Part shown: positions 10,072 to 21,065 of the stretch, piece after piece
Layout: every line of letters starts with the position of its first letter
Numbering within the stretch: position 1 is the first letter of the stretch
NCBI RefSeq assembly: GCF_000001735.4
Contig: NC_003074.8
Span: 9,176,101 to 9,240,100, forward strand
Reading direction: 5' to 3'
DNA length: 64,000 nt
Origin: Arabidopsis thaliana
Lineage: Eukaryota; Streptophyta; Magnoliopsida; Brassicales; Brassicaceae
Translations under genes and position numbers: made by a program
The notes under the pieces: model-generated
Databases searched by the model: none
What the model was told of the DNA's origin: nothing
Seen by the model: only the letters and a program-made list of their open reading frames with translations

Positions 10072-11003
10072 TCGACCATCTACTTCTTGCATATTTTTGC
10101 TCGTTTTTTTTTCCTACCTAACCATCTAGTTCAAACATTATCTTTTGCTAAAGTTGGGAAGTGTGGTGGAAATGTCTTCTCCTTTTTTTTCTTGTAATGA
10201 GTCTTGTACGGTGGTGGTTATATCGATCTACGTCGGTTGTGTTCCCCTCGGTGATCTCGACCTCAGCGTAGGTGGCGATCAATGTTGGAAATGAAAATTC
10301 CTCCTCTGGATTATCAGTCTATCTTTTATTGGTATATTGCCATATATGTCTTCATATGGTATTCTGCTATCTTTCAATGAACATCACAAAAATAGTGATG
10401 CTTAATGTCTTCATATGATTCCCCTAAAGTTAGTGCTTTTGTGTTTTGTGTGACATATGGGATTGTCATATATATTTCGAATCTTTTTCGTTTGTTACAC
10501 AATTAATTGCCTTAAAAAATTCAAACTATTAATTAAAAAGAAAAATCAGATAATTAAAATTCAGTGGCAACTATTGTAAATAAGTACCAACTCCAAGATT
10601 TATTTCACAAAATGGCTGCAAAATGTATATGTAGATATTTAGCTTAAGGAGGAGTCTAAATTTAACTTTAGAATTTTTTTAGAATATAATGTATATTAGA
10701 GTAAAAACATTTAGAATATACATATAAGGATTAAATTATATTGTGTATTATTTTTTACTGCATAAAATTGATTTGTAATTTTGAGAAATATAAGATAAAT
10801 TTGCAAAAATTAACGAATTGGAAGATTGTTTTGCAAAAAATCCAAATATTTTGATATAAATTATTTGATCTATTGTTACCATATATTTTTGAACCATTTA
10901 ATCCGTATTTTTCCTTGAAATGTGTTTGATATGGTTTATTTTGCATAAACAACTTGATTTGTGAATTTCATTTTCCTATTTGAAATCTCTTTACTATATA
11001 ACT
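10072..11003. other. AT-rich intergenic region
   Basis: No coding frame with family features. 10060-10300 is the 3' flank of the F-box pseudogene. 10480-10990 is very AT-rich. Confidence 0.5.
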
Positions 11004-11430
11004 AGCCTTGTTGGGCGCGATCCACATATGTATTATATGATACTTTTGCTCATTAGTTAAAAAAAACAAAATGAATAGTTATTAGTCAAAACCCAATGTA
11101 GAGATATTGCCGACGTAGTCAACACATATGAATATGATATGATCCTGCAAAAAATTTTAACGACGTTAGAACCTAAAGAACATATGTGTTCTGGAACCAC
11201 CTTTCTGTCACTTAACTCTGTCATCACCTTTCGAATAAATGATTTAAGGAGTTCTCTAGAAGACTAGAATCTTCCGTAACCTAAAACTCAACCTCATGTA
11301 GAAAGACTCACAAATCCAATTCCTCTATTCTCCTGCGAAAAACGGTTTCTTTATATCTCTCACGATTTGATTTCCTCTTCGCTTTTTTTAATTGAATTGA
11401 GATTGATGGATGATAATTTTAATTTCAAGA
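11004..11430 (+). repeat. Decayed duplicate of the ROF1 promoter, leader and start codon
   Basis: Collinear with 11915-12180. Shared landmarks in order are TTGTTGGGC..GATCCA, TGAATAGTTA, CCCAAT, TGTGTTCT.GAACCA, TCTCTAGAA, ACTCAACCTC (against ACCCAACCTC), CTCAC.AATCCA, TTCCTCT and TTTTTT..TTGAA. The copy ends at ATGGATGATAATTTTAATTTC (11406), against ATGGATGCTAATTTCGAGAT at 12157. The offset between the two start codons is 751 bases. The copy reads MDDNFNFKI and then loses similarity. It looks like a local tandem duplication of the ROF1 5' end that has since decayed. Confidence 0.8.
11266..11275 (+). promoter_or_regulatory. Heat-shock-element-like palindrome in the duplicated ROF1 promoter
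   Basis: AGAATCTTCC fits nGAAnnTTCn, the core heat-shock element, next to another GAA unit (TCTAGAAGAC). ROF1 is known to be heat inducible. This copy sits in the decayed duplicate; the functional promoter has TCTAGAAC with a poorer partner. Role inferred. Confidence 0.3.
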
Positions 11431-11914
11431 TTTTTTTGTTAATCTTGTAATGGAAAATATTAAAAATAATTGCTTCAATATTGCAAAGCTTTGATATTTT
11501 AGAAAACAATTTTATTTAATAAAAGTGATATATATATATATATATATGTTATAGTATATTAAAAGTAAATTAGATTTAAAAGAAAGTGAGTGTATAAGAG
11601 ACAAAACACGAAAAAAAAAATATGATTGAGGATGACAAATGGATTATAATTTCATATATATACATAATGAATTCAAGCTTGTAACTTATGAAAATTTAGG
11701 GGGATAATTAATACTCAATTCTAGATTTATTTATTTGCAACGTATCCATCTATACCTAGAGAATTTTTAATAATTTGTAAGCAAAAAATCTTGAAAGACC
11801 ACAAATGGATTTGAATTTGTTCTGGATTTGTACTGTGATAATCCATTTTGCTTTGCTTGATTAGTTTTTACTTTTTACCATTGGTAATAATTTGGGATCA
11901 TGTTTAGTTGTTTA
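11431..11914. other. AT-rich spacer between the two copies of the ROF1 5' end
   Basis: Contains a (TA)n run near 11530-11548 and no gene. Confidence 0.5.
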
Positions 11915-12156
11915 CTAGATAACCAATTTTGTTGGGCCTGATCCAACAATTTTGCCGATTATAAAGTAAATAAGTGAATAGTTAAGCCCAATATAAATTT
12001 ACGAGTGACGGATCATCTGTGTTCTCGAACCATCTTTTTAACGAACTCTCTAGAACCCTTTTTCTTTTTCACCCAAAACCCAACCTCGTATAAATCTCAC
12101 CAATCCATTTCTTCTCTTCTTCTTTGCGTTTTTTGTTTGGAACTGAATCGAAAAAG
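11915..12156 (+). promoter_or_regulatory. ROF1 promoter and leader
   Basis: Contains TTGGGCCTGATCC, AAGCCCAATATAAATTT (a GCCCA element beside a TATA-like box near 11984-11998), CTCTAGAACC (GAA/TTC half-sites) and a CT-rich leader running into the ATG at 12157. Identified by position and by its decayed twin at 11004. Confidence 0.5.
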
Positions 12157-15037
12157 ATGGATGCTAATTTCGAGATGCCTCCAGTCGGTGGAATGAACGA
12201 CGACGACGACATGGATTTCGGTGACGGCGCCTCGTTTCTTAAAGTCGGTGAAGAGAAAGAGATCCAACAAGGTTTGAAGAAGAAGCTTCTTAAAGAAGGT
12301 GAAGGATATGAAACTCCTGAGAATGGCGATGAAGTTGAAGGTAATTAATTAATCGATTCAGATACTAATGCTTTTCGATTTAGGTTTTTTTGAATCGAAG
12401 CTTGAGCTTGATTTGTTTCTGCAGTGCATTACACTGGAACTTTGCTTGATGGGACGAAGTTTGATTCGAGTCGTGATAGAGCAACGCCTTTCAAATTCAC
12501 TCTTGGACAAGGTTTGTGATTCTCATCTCCTAAAGACCTAATAGTTTCCGTATAGTTAGTAATCTGGAGAATTCGGTAGACTAATTTGATAGATATGAAC
12601 TTGAATTGAGATATAGTTGTTGTTAAGTTCAAAATCGAATTTTTGTTGATGAATGTGTAATGGTTTGTGGTTGTTGGCATTGTGTTTTTGCAGGTCAAGT
12701 TATTAAAGGATGGGATATTGGTATTAAGACGATGAAGAAAGGTGAAAACGCTGTTTTCACTATACCTGCGGAGCTAGCATATGGGGAATCTGGTTCCCCG
12801 CCAACTATTCCTGCGAATGCTACGCTTCAGTTTGATGTGGAGTTGCTTAAATGGGACAGTGTGAAGGATATATGTAAAGATGGTGGTGTGTTTAAGAAGA
12901 TTCTTGCTGTTGGAGAGAAGTGGGAGAATCCAAAGGACCTTGATGAAGTTCTTGGTGTGTGTTCACTCTCTTATGGCCTGCTTTAGAGGTTGGTGTGTGT
13001 TTGATTTTGCTAACGGTGTTTCCTGTGTATTTGTTAATTCAGTTAAGTTTGAGGCGAAACTTGAGGATGGTACTGTTGTTGGGAAATCTGATGGTGTGGA
13101 GTTCACTGTTAAAGATGGTTAGTGCTCTGAATTCTTTTAAGATATGATGGGATATGTTGGATAATGTATTCGCTCTTTGACATTCTTTGTGATCTATGAT
13201 CATTAATAGGTCATTTCTGCCCTGCACTTACTAAGGCTGTGAAAACTATGAAAAAGGGTGAAAAGGTCCTTCTGACAGTTAAACCACAATGTAAGACGAT
13301 TTGTCTCAATTGTTTTTTCACTGATCCTGGTATGGTGTGTATATCATCTCTTATTCCAATGTGCTTCTGAATGAGACAGATGGTTTTGGGGAGAAGGGCA
13401 AGCCAGCCTCTGCTGGTGAAGGCGCGGTTCCTCCTAATGCGACGCTCGAGATCAATTTGGAGTTAGTTTCGTGGAAAACAGTGTCAGAAGTAACTGATGA
13501 TAACAAGGTTGTGAAGAAAGTCTTGAAGGAAGGGGATGGATATGAGCGTCCTAACGAGGGGGCAGTTGTGAAAGGTTTGCATTTCGGATTTTAGTACACT
13601 CATGTCTTCACCAGATATAACGGTTTCTTACGGGGTTTCATTTGTTTCTTTCTGGCAGTGAAATTGATAGGGAAACTTCAAGATGGTACTGTATTTTTGA
13701 AGAAAGGTCATGGTGAGAATGAGGAACCGTTTGAGTTCAAAACAGATGAAGGTAACTACACAGTTCCTAGTATTTTTCTGATAACTTTCCTTTGGATAGT
13801 TGGATGTGCTGGATTTTCCATGGCTTACTTAGTCATGGTAACTCATTTACTGGATGCTTAAACAGAGCAAGTTGTCGATGGACTTGATAGAGCTGTCATG
13901 AAGATGAAAAAGGGTGAAGTGGCATTGGTGACCATAGACCCTGAGTATGCCTTTGGTTCTAATGAGTCACAACAGGAATTGGCTGTGGTGCCGCCAAACT
14001 CAACTGTTACTTATGAGGTTGACCTATTGACTTTCGACAAGGTTAGTGAAGTATTTTGGATGCTTATGCCGCTCACAATTCAGTCAATATGGAAGTATAA
14101 GAGTCCAACACTTGTTTGTCATTGGCTTTTTAGGAAAGGGAATCGTGGGACATGAACACTGAGGAGAAGATTGAAGCTGCTAGTAAGAAGAAGGAAGAAG
14201 GAAATTCCAAGTTTAAAGGAGGCAAATATTCCCTGGCTTCCAAGAGATATGAGAAGGTATATGATACGAACTACTTATTGCTTTATGAGTTATAAGTCGA
14301 ACAACATCTTACATGGTTAAGTTTCTTCTCAGGCTGTCAAATTCATTGAATACGACACATCCTTCAGTGAGGAAGAGAAGAAGCAAGCAAAAGCATTGAA
14401 GGTGGCATGCAATCTAAACGATGCAGCCTGCAAACTCAAATTGAAAGATTACAAGCAGGCCGAAAAACTATGCACAAAGGTAATAATAATTGGTTGTTAA
14501 GACCACAAGTCCTTTATGTCAGTTTTAAAGCCTAGCTGAACAAAACTGATGGAGATGGTGGTTTTGGTATTTAGGTGTTAGAGCTAGAAAGCACCAATGT
14601 GAAGGCCTTATACCGGAGAGCGCAAGCGTACATGGAGTTGTCTGATTTAGACTTGGCCGAGTTTGATGTCAAGAAGGCCCTTGAAATCGATCCCAACAAC
14701 AGGTTTGTCTCTTACTCTTTAACTCTTATTTAATGTTACATTTGGCTTTTGTATCTTTTAATCCACAGCATGATAATGTCTTCTTTATATACTAACAGAA
14801 GACTAAATTTGCTATTTTATTTGCTAATGATAGGGAAGTGAAGCTAGAGCAGAAAAGGTTGAAGGAGAAAATGAAGGAATTCAATAAAAAGGAAGCCAAA
14901 TTTTATGGAAACATGTTTGCGAAACTAAGTGTAAGTATCTCAATGGTTTGATCATATGTTATAAGTAGATGATAGTAGTTAGTGGGAATATGATGATAAC
15001 CAAATCTTGTATTGGTGGGAACTTGCAGAAGGAATAA
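12157..15037 (+). CDS. ROF1: ROF1/FKBP62, three-domain FKBP with TPR co-chaperone region (551 aa)
   Basis: Thirteen exons: 12157-12340, 12425-12511, 12694-12954, 13043-13117, 13210-13290, 13380-13574, 13659-13751, 13866-14041, 14134-14256, 14333-14479, 14575-14702, 14834-14930 and 15029-15037. The sum is 551 aa, the known ROF1 length. After an acidic N-terminus come three FKBP domains (about residues 45-150, 165-270 and 285-385). The first is the best conserved ([57 protein letters not shown]). A TPR region (about 400-515; [40 protein letters not shown]) should bind Hsp90. The basic C-terminal helix ([20 protein letters not shown]) is the expected calmodulin-binding site. The family acts with Hsp90 and HsfA2 in heat tolerance, in cytosol and nucleus. 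I recall At3g25230. Confidence 0.97.
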
Positions 15038-16439
15038 TCAAAAGATGGAGAGGCAATGAGCACCTGAGGTCTTGAAAACGTTGCAAGAACTCTGCATTTT
15101 TCATTTTCTACTCTTTTGGTTTGTTGCAATGTTTTCTAGTTTTTCAACCTGAGCGTTAGTGAGACACTAAGACTTATAAAACAGTGAGAGATTATCCCAA
15201 TGTGTTGCTTTTTTCGTCTGATTGTTGGTAGAAACTTGGAGCTATTGATAGCAAAAAAAACCTAACTTTCCAGATTAATTTGAGTTCTTAATATGATATC
15301 GAGACAAAATAGTTGCTTGTGCCGTTGTGTTGGACCTTTGGTGGACTTATACCACCGGGATGAATCATAAACCACTGATTCGCAATTACGGCTAATTCTA
15401 CTGGTTTCAACGTGCAGCAAATAATCAATCACAACTAGATCATCTTTAGTGGTACGCGTAGAGTGTATTTCACACTCCAACAAATTTTTAAGAGCTCTAC
15501 GAATGTGCACAAGGCTTTATTGATTATTGCAACGATGTCGCTTAGTTTACTTAATAATATGTTGAAATCCAAGATATTGAATAGGTAAATATCCCACTGA
15601 TCAATACCAGCCAGCCCTCCTCATATAGTGAAGTTTTTTGTCATATTTATATGTAAGCTAGACATAGACCAAACGTAGCCAAAACCTCAAGAATTCCACC
15701 AAGAGGTAAGGGTGAGCCATCTGAGATCTCATTAGATAGTAGTGTTGATCGCTAACCATCTCGTACATGTCGGATTAGTAGGCTTCTCGTATGAGATTGA
15801 TACGGGGTCAATCTCATATGACATATCATTGGAAGGTACCTTCCCTTACGAGATCTCGACAAATATCAAAACAACTACAACACTTTTCTTGGTAAAGGTA
15901 CAACTAGGCCAATACCAGAAGAAGAAAAAAAATAAGCTCACCAAAGTTGCTGAAAATGCCTAGGTAATGAGACATGATTTTAGAAATCACTTGAAACCTT
16001 CGCTCATTTTGAATAAAAGTAAAGGGCATAAATGATTGATTGCATCAAATATATTTTTACTTTTCGGACAAGCTTTTACAATGGATTGGATATATTTTCT
16101 TGTGAGAAGAATAGAAAAGGGATATTCTATAACTGCTTTATATCTCGTGTCCGTCCACGTCACCACATCTGACGACTGGAATAATCCTCAGGTACCATCG
16201 GATATACTTTCCTAAGCACCGGTCTTACCTCAAATATAATGAGATAAAACTTTTTATTAAACCAAATCTTTATCTTCCCATAAATGGTAAAAACAAAACA
16301 TAGAAAGCTACGAATATTCCAAGCTAAATTCTCTACTTAAGTTTTAGTTATAAATGTGATTCTCTCACCTTTTCACTTTTCACTAAAATTCTCATCAATC
16401 ACACTATTATAGCTCTCAGCAATCATCACTCAAAAATCT
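15038..16439. other. Intergenic region between ROF1 and the DUF506 gene
   Basis: The ROF1 3' UTR lies at 15038-15230. Frames at 15262-15510 (minus) and 15742-15963 (plus) show no family features. 16250-16439 is the DUF506 promoter, ending in a CT/CA-rich leader. Confidence 0.5.
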
Positions 16440-17285
16440 ATGGCGATTTTCTCCAGAACCAAACGTGTCACTGATCCACTTGACGACGACGCGAAGGCTC
16501 GGATCTTGAGCAGCCACAGTTACATCCTAGACCAAGATTCTCCTCGACTCTGCGAGCTCGTACACGGGTTTCTTGAGGATGGTCCTGAAGAGTCATTCTA
16601 CGACTCTGACCCCGACCTGTCTGAGACTTCTTCAGCTGAACATTCTGGTGAAGCTAGTGTGGAGATCGTGAGAATGGCGGTGAGCTTCTCCGATTCCGAT
16701 CCTTACCGGAATCTATTGCTAGCTCACGTTTTGAGAGCCGTGGAGGTATATTCCGGTTTTAGGTCAAGGAACAAAACTGTTTTCCGGGATAAGGTAGCTT
16801 CGTTTCTGCGAGAGCTTGGTCACGACGCCGCGGTTTGTGTATCAAAATGGACCTCTTCATCCAAACTCATCGCTGGGAGTTACCATTTCATTGACGTCGT
16901 TCACAAGCCGTCAGATAATGATCAGAAGGCCGTCCGTTACTTGGTTGATCTAGACTTTGCTTCGGAGTTCGAGATCGCAAGGCCAACGCGCGAATACACG
17001 CGTGGGCTGCAGCTGCTGCCTAACGTTTTCGTAGGAAATGAAGAGAATCTAAGGACGATCGTGAGAGAGTCATGCGACGCGGCGAAGCGATCAATGAAGA
17101 GCCGTGGCTTGTCTCTTCCACCGTGGCGGAGAAGCTCTTACTTACAGCATAAGTGGTTTGGTCCGTACAAAAGAAAGGTGGGATCTAGTTTGGGAGTGAA
17201 GCCGTTGAATAGTGACGCCGTTAGTTGCCGATCTTTAGGGTTTGATGACGGCGCCGTCAATACTCGTTTGTTCATCAGGGCATGA
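16440..17285 (+). CDS. DUF506 (PDDEXK-like) plant protein (281 aa)
   Basis: Single-exon frame with ATG at 16440. Blocks typical of plant DUF506 are present: LCELVHGFLEDG near residue 38, NLLLAHVLRAVE near 95, an Arg-rich SFLREL segment, and the core KLIAGSYHFIDVV, RYLVDLDFASEFEIARPT and LQLLPNVFVG (about 145-205). The C-terminus carries the family signature LPPWRRSSYLQHKWF. The family is grouped with the PDDEXK nuclease-like fold, and the D.D..SEFEIA core is visible, but nuclease activity is not established. Some members respond to phosphate starvation, calcium or calmodulin. The leader is short and AT-rich with a possible TATA near 16345. I recall At3g25240. Confidence 0.9.
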   Translation: MAIFSRTKRVTDPLDDDAKARILSSHSYILDQDSPRLCELVHGFLEDGPEESFYDSDPDLSETSSAEHSGEASVEIVRMAVSFSDSDPYRNLLLAHVLRAVEVYSGFRSRNKTVFRDKVASFLRELGHDAAVCVSKWTSSSKLIAGSYHFIDVVHKPSDNDQKAVRYLVDLDFASEFEIARPTREYTRGLQLLPNVFVGNEENLRTIVRESCDAAKRSMKSRGLSLPPWRRSSYLQHKWFGPYKRKVGSSLGVKPLNSDAVSCRSLGFDDGAVNTRLFIRA

Positions 17286-18960
17286 TCCATATGCATGTGG
17301 TATGAAGTAGACTAGTATAAAGTGTAGGCGAATAGCTGGAGACTACACTTCTTTTTATTCAATCTGACTGACTATGTATGTTCTCGTTTAATATTAAAAA
17401 AAAAGATTTGTTCTAAATCAGTAACTTAAAGACTAATAGAGGTCAAACTATTAATCAGTATCTTATCATTAATTAGACCAAAATGTAAAATACTTAAATG
17501 TATCAATCAACCTGGATTATGTGGCATTCATTTGCAATGAAATCTCGCTAGTAATGTTGATGTGTGATATAAAAAAGAATATGCAAATGAACCATAACAG
17601 TGTCAGTTGACAGTTAATATGTGAAGAAAGAAAAAAAAAATATGAGTTTAGATCATCAAGATCGGAGGCTAGAAAAAAAAAAAGATGGGAGGCTAGAGAC
17701 TCATATGTCAAGCTTTACTTCTTATACTTTTTAATTAAACTTCCAAAACATCAAGGTCCTTTCATTTTCAATTTGACTTCTAACTTTATTCCAAATTTTG
17801 ACCGAGACTATAGGAAGTCAAATATGAGTTTGTGAGTTAAGTTTGAGCTCTCACAACCGCTGGGATAATCTCAAAGGTGAATATCTTAGGTATAATTATT
17901 TTCATCCGAGTGCTTACTCACATGAATTTGTGTCTAAAGGTTTTGCTCGGATTTTACATATTTTCCGCTACATCATATTTCACCGTCGGATAATCCTAAA
18001 AATAATTTGGAGACCATAAAGATTTTTGAGATAGCTTCCAATGCAATGAGAATCAAACGATCACTTTTGACTAAGACTTTAGGAGGTGATATGTGAGTTT
18101 GTAAGTCAGGGCTCTCAAAGCTGAATATCTTAATATATGTTTCAATTATGGCAACTGTCCAAATGAGCGAAATGAAACTTTCATCCCAATGTAGTACTCA
18201 TAGAACTTAGTTAATATACGTTTTGCTTGCGTTAAATTTTCTTAAGTAATGAGAATTTGCCGTTTATCTAGAAATTACCTAAACGCCGATGGTTTTTGGT
18301 TCATTCGGTTGGGTTTCTGAATCTCTCAGTCGAATATCCCCTCAAATGTACTAACTTGTATAGTTTATGTATCCCATTGAACGGGACCTTAACTGCTTTA
18401 TGTATCATAAACCCTGAATATTGTGCATTTCAAAATATATTTCTGAAATTATTTAGTTTTGGCTAATCGTTTCCACTCTATAAGACTATAACTACTGTTG
18501 ATACGAGATTCTCATCAGATTGTTCATGTTTGATCAATCAGTCATCTAGTTTTGTGAATCGCTTTTTTTTTTTTTTCCTTTTCATATAATTTTGTAAATA
18601 TTCTCTTATATATATTTTTTTCAACTTTTTCTATTTAAAATTAATAATTATTCAAAAAATATCATGTAAGTTACAAAAATGTATCCAGATTCTTTTTGTA
18701 GTGATAAATATTAAAATCAACAGTTTGTTAATTTTAAAATAACTTTTGATTTTAGTTTTAATTATTGTTTTTTAAACAAACTATCTACACCAGTAAAATA
18801 CCTTTTTAACACACCAAATAATATGAGATTACATTCCAAAAGTATACAATGTTTTGAGTCTTGACTAAAAAAGTATAAAAAAAAGAAAAATCTCTGTTTC
18901 CTTACTCTATTCTTAAAATTAGTTAATCAATGCAATTTTTGGGCCATTGGGCTTTAGAAA
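17286..18960. other. Long AT-rich intergenic region upstream of OXI1
   Basis: Contains an imperfect direct repeat. TTTTGACCGAGACTATAGG with TATGAGTTTGTGAGTTAAG (17795-17897) is echoed by TTTTGACTAAGACTTTAGG with TATGTGAGTTTGTAAGTCAG (18065-18140), offset about 270 bases. TTGAC and TTTGACT W-box-like cores occur in both. No gene seen. Confidence 0.5.
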
Positions 18961-18984
18961 TATTGAAGTATTCCATTATACTCT

Positions 18985-19215
18985 TTCGCTGACCGGTCAA
19001 AAAGCTTTAACGCTCGAAGGCCGCCGCGTCTTCCAAGGCATTGAACGTCCCTCCTCCACGCCTTCTAGGTTCTTTCGCCTCCACGTAAAACGTCACCCCT
19101 GACGTCACATCCTCTAGAACACCACGTGTTTGTCTTAAACACGACGAGTAATTACACATTTGGTCAAACTCAAACCAACAAAACACTTTTTAAACAAGGC
19201 TAAATTGGTCAAACG
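18985..19215 (+). promoter_or_regulatory. OXI1 promoter with dense stress-type motifs
   Basis: Seen directly: TGACCGGTCAA (18990-19000, back-to-back W-box cores), TGACGTCA (19100-19107, bZIP/TGA palindrome), CACGTG (19123-19128, G-box/ABRE core as CCACGTGT), GGTCAA (19162-19167) and GGTCAA (19207-19212), both reverse-strand W-boxes. TTTATAATATAAG (about 19365-19376) is a plausible TATA box some 90 bases before the ATG. Such a set suits a gene induced by oxidative stress, wounding and pathogens, as reported for OXI1. Which motifs are used is inferred. Confidence 0.55.
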
Positions 19216-19465
19216 CATGGCAACGAATCTCAGGCGTTTTTTCGTTTTCTTTATTATTGACTTATTTTTATTTTTATTTTATTTTGCTTCTTTGAAATCT
19301 TCCCCGGCAAGGCAAAGCAAACGAGTGGACGTTTTTGAAGATTCGTTAATTTTTCTCTCTCTCTTTATAATATAAGAAGTCGCCTACTACGTAGAACCAA
19401 AAGAGAGACAAAAATACACTTTCATTGCTGTCTTAACTCTAACGGAGTTAACTAACGTCGACATT

Positions 19466-20849
19466 ATGCTAGAGGGAGATGAGAAACAGAGCCGAGCTCT
19501 GGATTTCAATCGACTCGAGGTTTTGTCATTACTAGGTCGTGGAGCTAAAGGAGTTGTGTTTCTTGTCCGCGACGACGACGCTAAATTGCTTGCTTTAAAA
19601 GTTATACTTAAGGAAGCCATCGAGAAGAAAAAGAAGGGTAGAGAAAGTGAAGATGATGAGTATAAACGCGTGAGTTTCGAGCAAGGAGTATTAAGCAGAT
19701 TCGACCATCCTCTCTTTCCGTCTCTTCACGGTGTTTTAGCTACCGATAAAGTCATCGGTTATGCGATCGATTATTGTCCGGGACAGAATCTCAATTCTTT
19801 GAGGAAAATGCAATCGGAAAGTATGTTTTCCGACGAGATTATCAGGTAAATTTGTTGTTGTTTGACCTAAATCTTTCATGTATACGTCTTTTTTTTTTTT
19901 GTCAACCACACATTTGTCTTAGATTCTGTTGTTGATTTACTCATTTTCTTGTCTCGATTTCAGATTTTACGCGGCGGAGCTTGTATTAGCACTTGACTAT
20001 TTACATAATCAAGGAATTGTGTATAGAGATTTGAAGCCAGACAATGTGATGATCCAAGAAAATGGACATTTAATGCTTATAGATTTCGATCTTTCTACAA
20101 ATCTAGCTCCAAGAACGCCGCAACCGTCACCGTCACTGTCTAAACCATCGCCGACGATGAAGAGAAAGAAACGTCTCTTCCGCTTCACCAGTTTCTGCAA
20201 CTCAGGAATCTCGCCGCAAGAATCTATCTCGGTTCACTCATCATCTACATTGGCCGTGTCAGATTCTTCAGGTGAGAAGTCAAATTCTTTCGTCGGAACA
20301 GAGGAATACGTTGCGCCGGAGGTTATAAGCGGGGACGGTCACGATTTTGCCGTCGATTGGTGGTCGTTAGGGGTTGTTTTATATGAGATGTTGTATGGAG
20401 CGACGCCGTTTAGAGGATCGAACCGGAAAGAGACATTTTACCGGATTTTATCTAAACCGCCGAATCTAACTGGTGAAACGACGTCGTTGCGTGATTTGAT
20501 TAGAAGATTGTTGGAGAAAGATCCTAGCCGTAGGATCAACGTTGAGGAAATCAAGGGTCATGATTTCTTCAGAGGAGTAGATTGGGAAAAGGTGATTTTG
20601 GTTTCTAGACCGCCGTATATCCCGGCGCCGGACGACGGTGGTGATAAGGGAACCGATGTAAATACGAAGATGGATGTGGAGAATATCGTCCAAGAGATTT
20701 TTGCTGCAAGACAAGAACGTGAGAAACAGAGTGGTGATAACAATAAAAACGCTAATATGAAAATTAAAGATAATACTAGTGGGGAATGGGTTAAGGGGTT
20801 GAATAATAATCACGATTTAGAAAGTGATAACAATTTTTTGGTATTTTAA
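19466..20849 (+). CDS. OXI1: OXI1 (AGC2-1), AGC VIII protein kinase of oxidative-burst signalling (421 aa)
   Basis: Two exons, 19466-19845 and 19964-20849, give 421 aa. Kinase motifs in order: glycine loop LLGRGAKGVVFLV (about residue 22), catalytic Lys in LLALKVILK (about 45), YRDLKPDNVM (about 148), the plant AGC VIII form DFD instead of DFG in LMLIDFDLST, then an inserted Pro/Ser/basic segment before SFVGTEEYVAPEVISGDGHD, DWWSLGVVLYEML and the C-lobe RDLIRRLLEKDPSRRI. The protein ends FLVF, an FxxF (PIF) motif expected to dock PDK1. OXI1 is activated by H2O2 and PDK1 and acts upstream of MPK3/MPK6 in root-hair growth and immunity. The antisense frames across exon 2 are shadows. I recall At3g25250. 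Confidence 0.96.
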
Positions 20850-21065
20850 TTCAATTTTTTTTTTTTTAATCTAACCAGCTGTTACATGTAAATATAGTAT
20901 ATAGTCTATGGACTATGGTGTACAGACTCAAATTATCGTTGGACCTTGGCTTCAAATGGGTTCAATTTTATATACTTAATGTCAATTTTAGCTTAGCTTA
21001 ACATCAATTTGATTGAAATTAACTATATTTTTCTTTATAAATGCTCATATGATTCTATAAATGAG
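20850..21065. other. 3' flank of OXI1
   Basis: T-rich downstream sequence, no gene. Confidence 0.4.

Noticed and set aside
15262-15963. Two mid-size frames in the ROF1-DUF506 spacer
   Set aside because: No recognisable motif, no plausible start context, and stop-rich surroundings; they may be old transposon sequence but I cannot name it.
20009-20813. Three antisense frames over OXI1 exon 2
   Set aside because: Shadow frames of a strongly conserved kinase exon.
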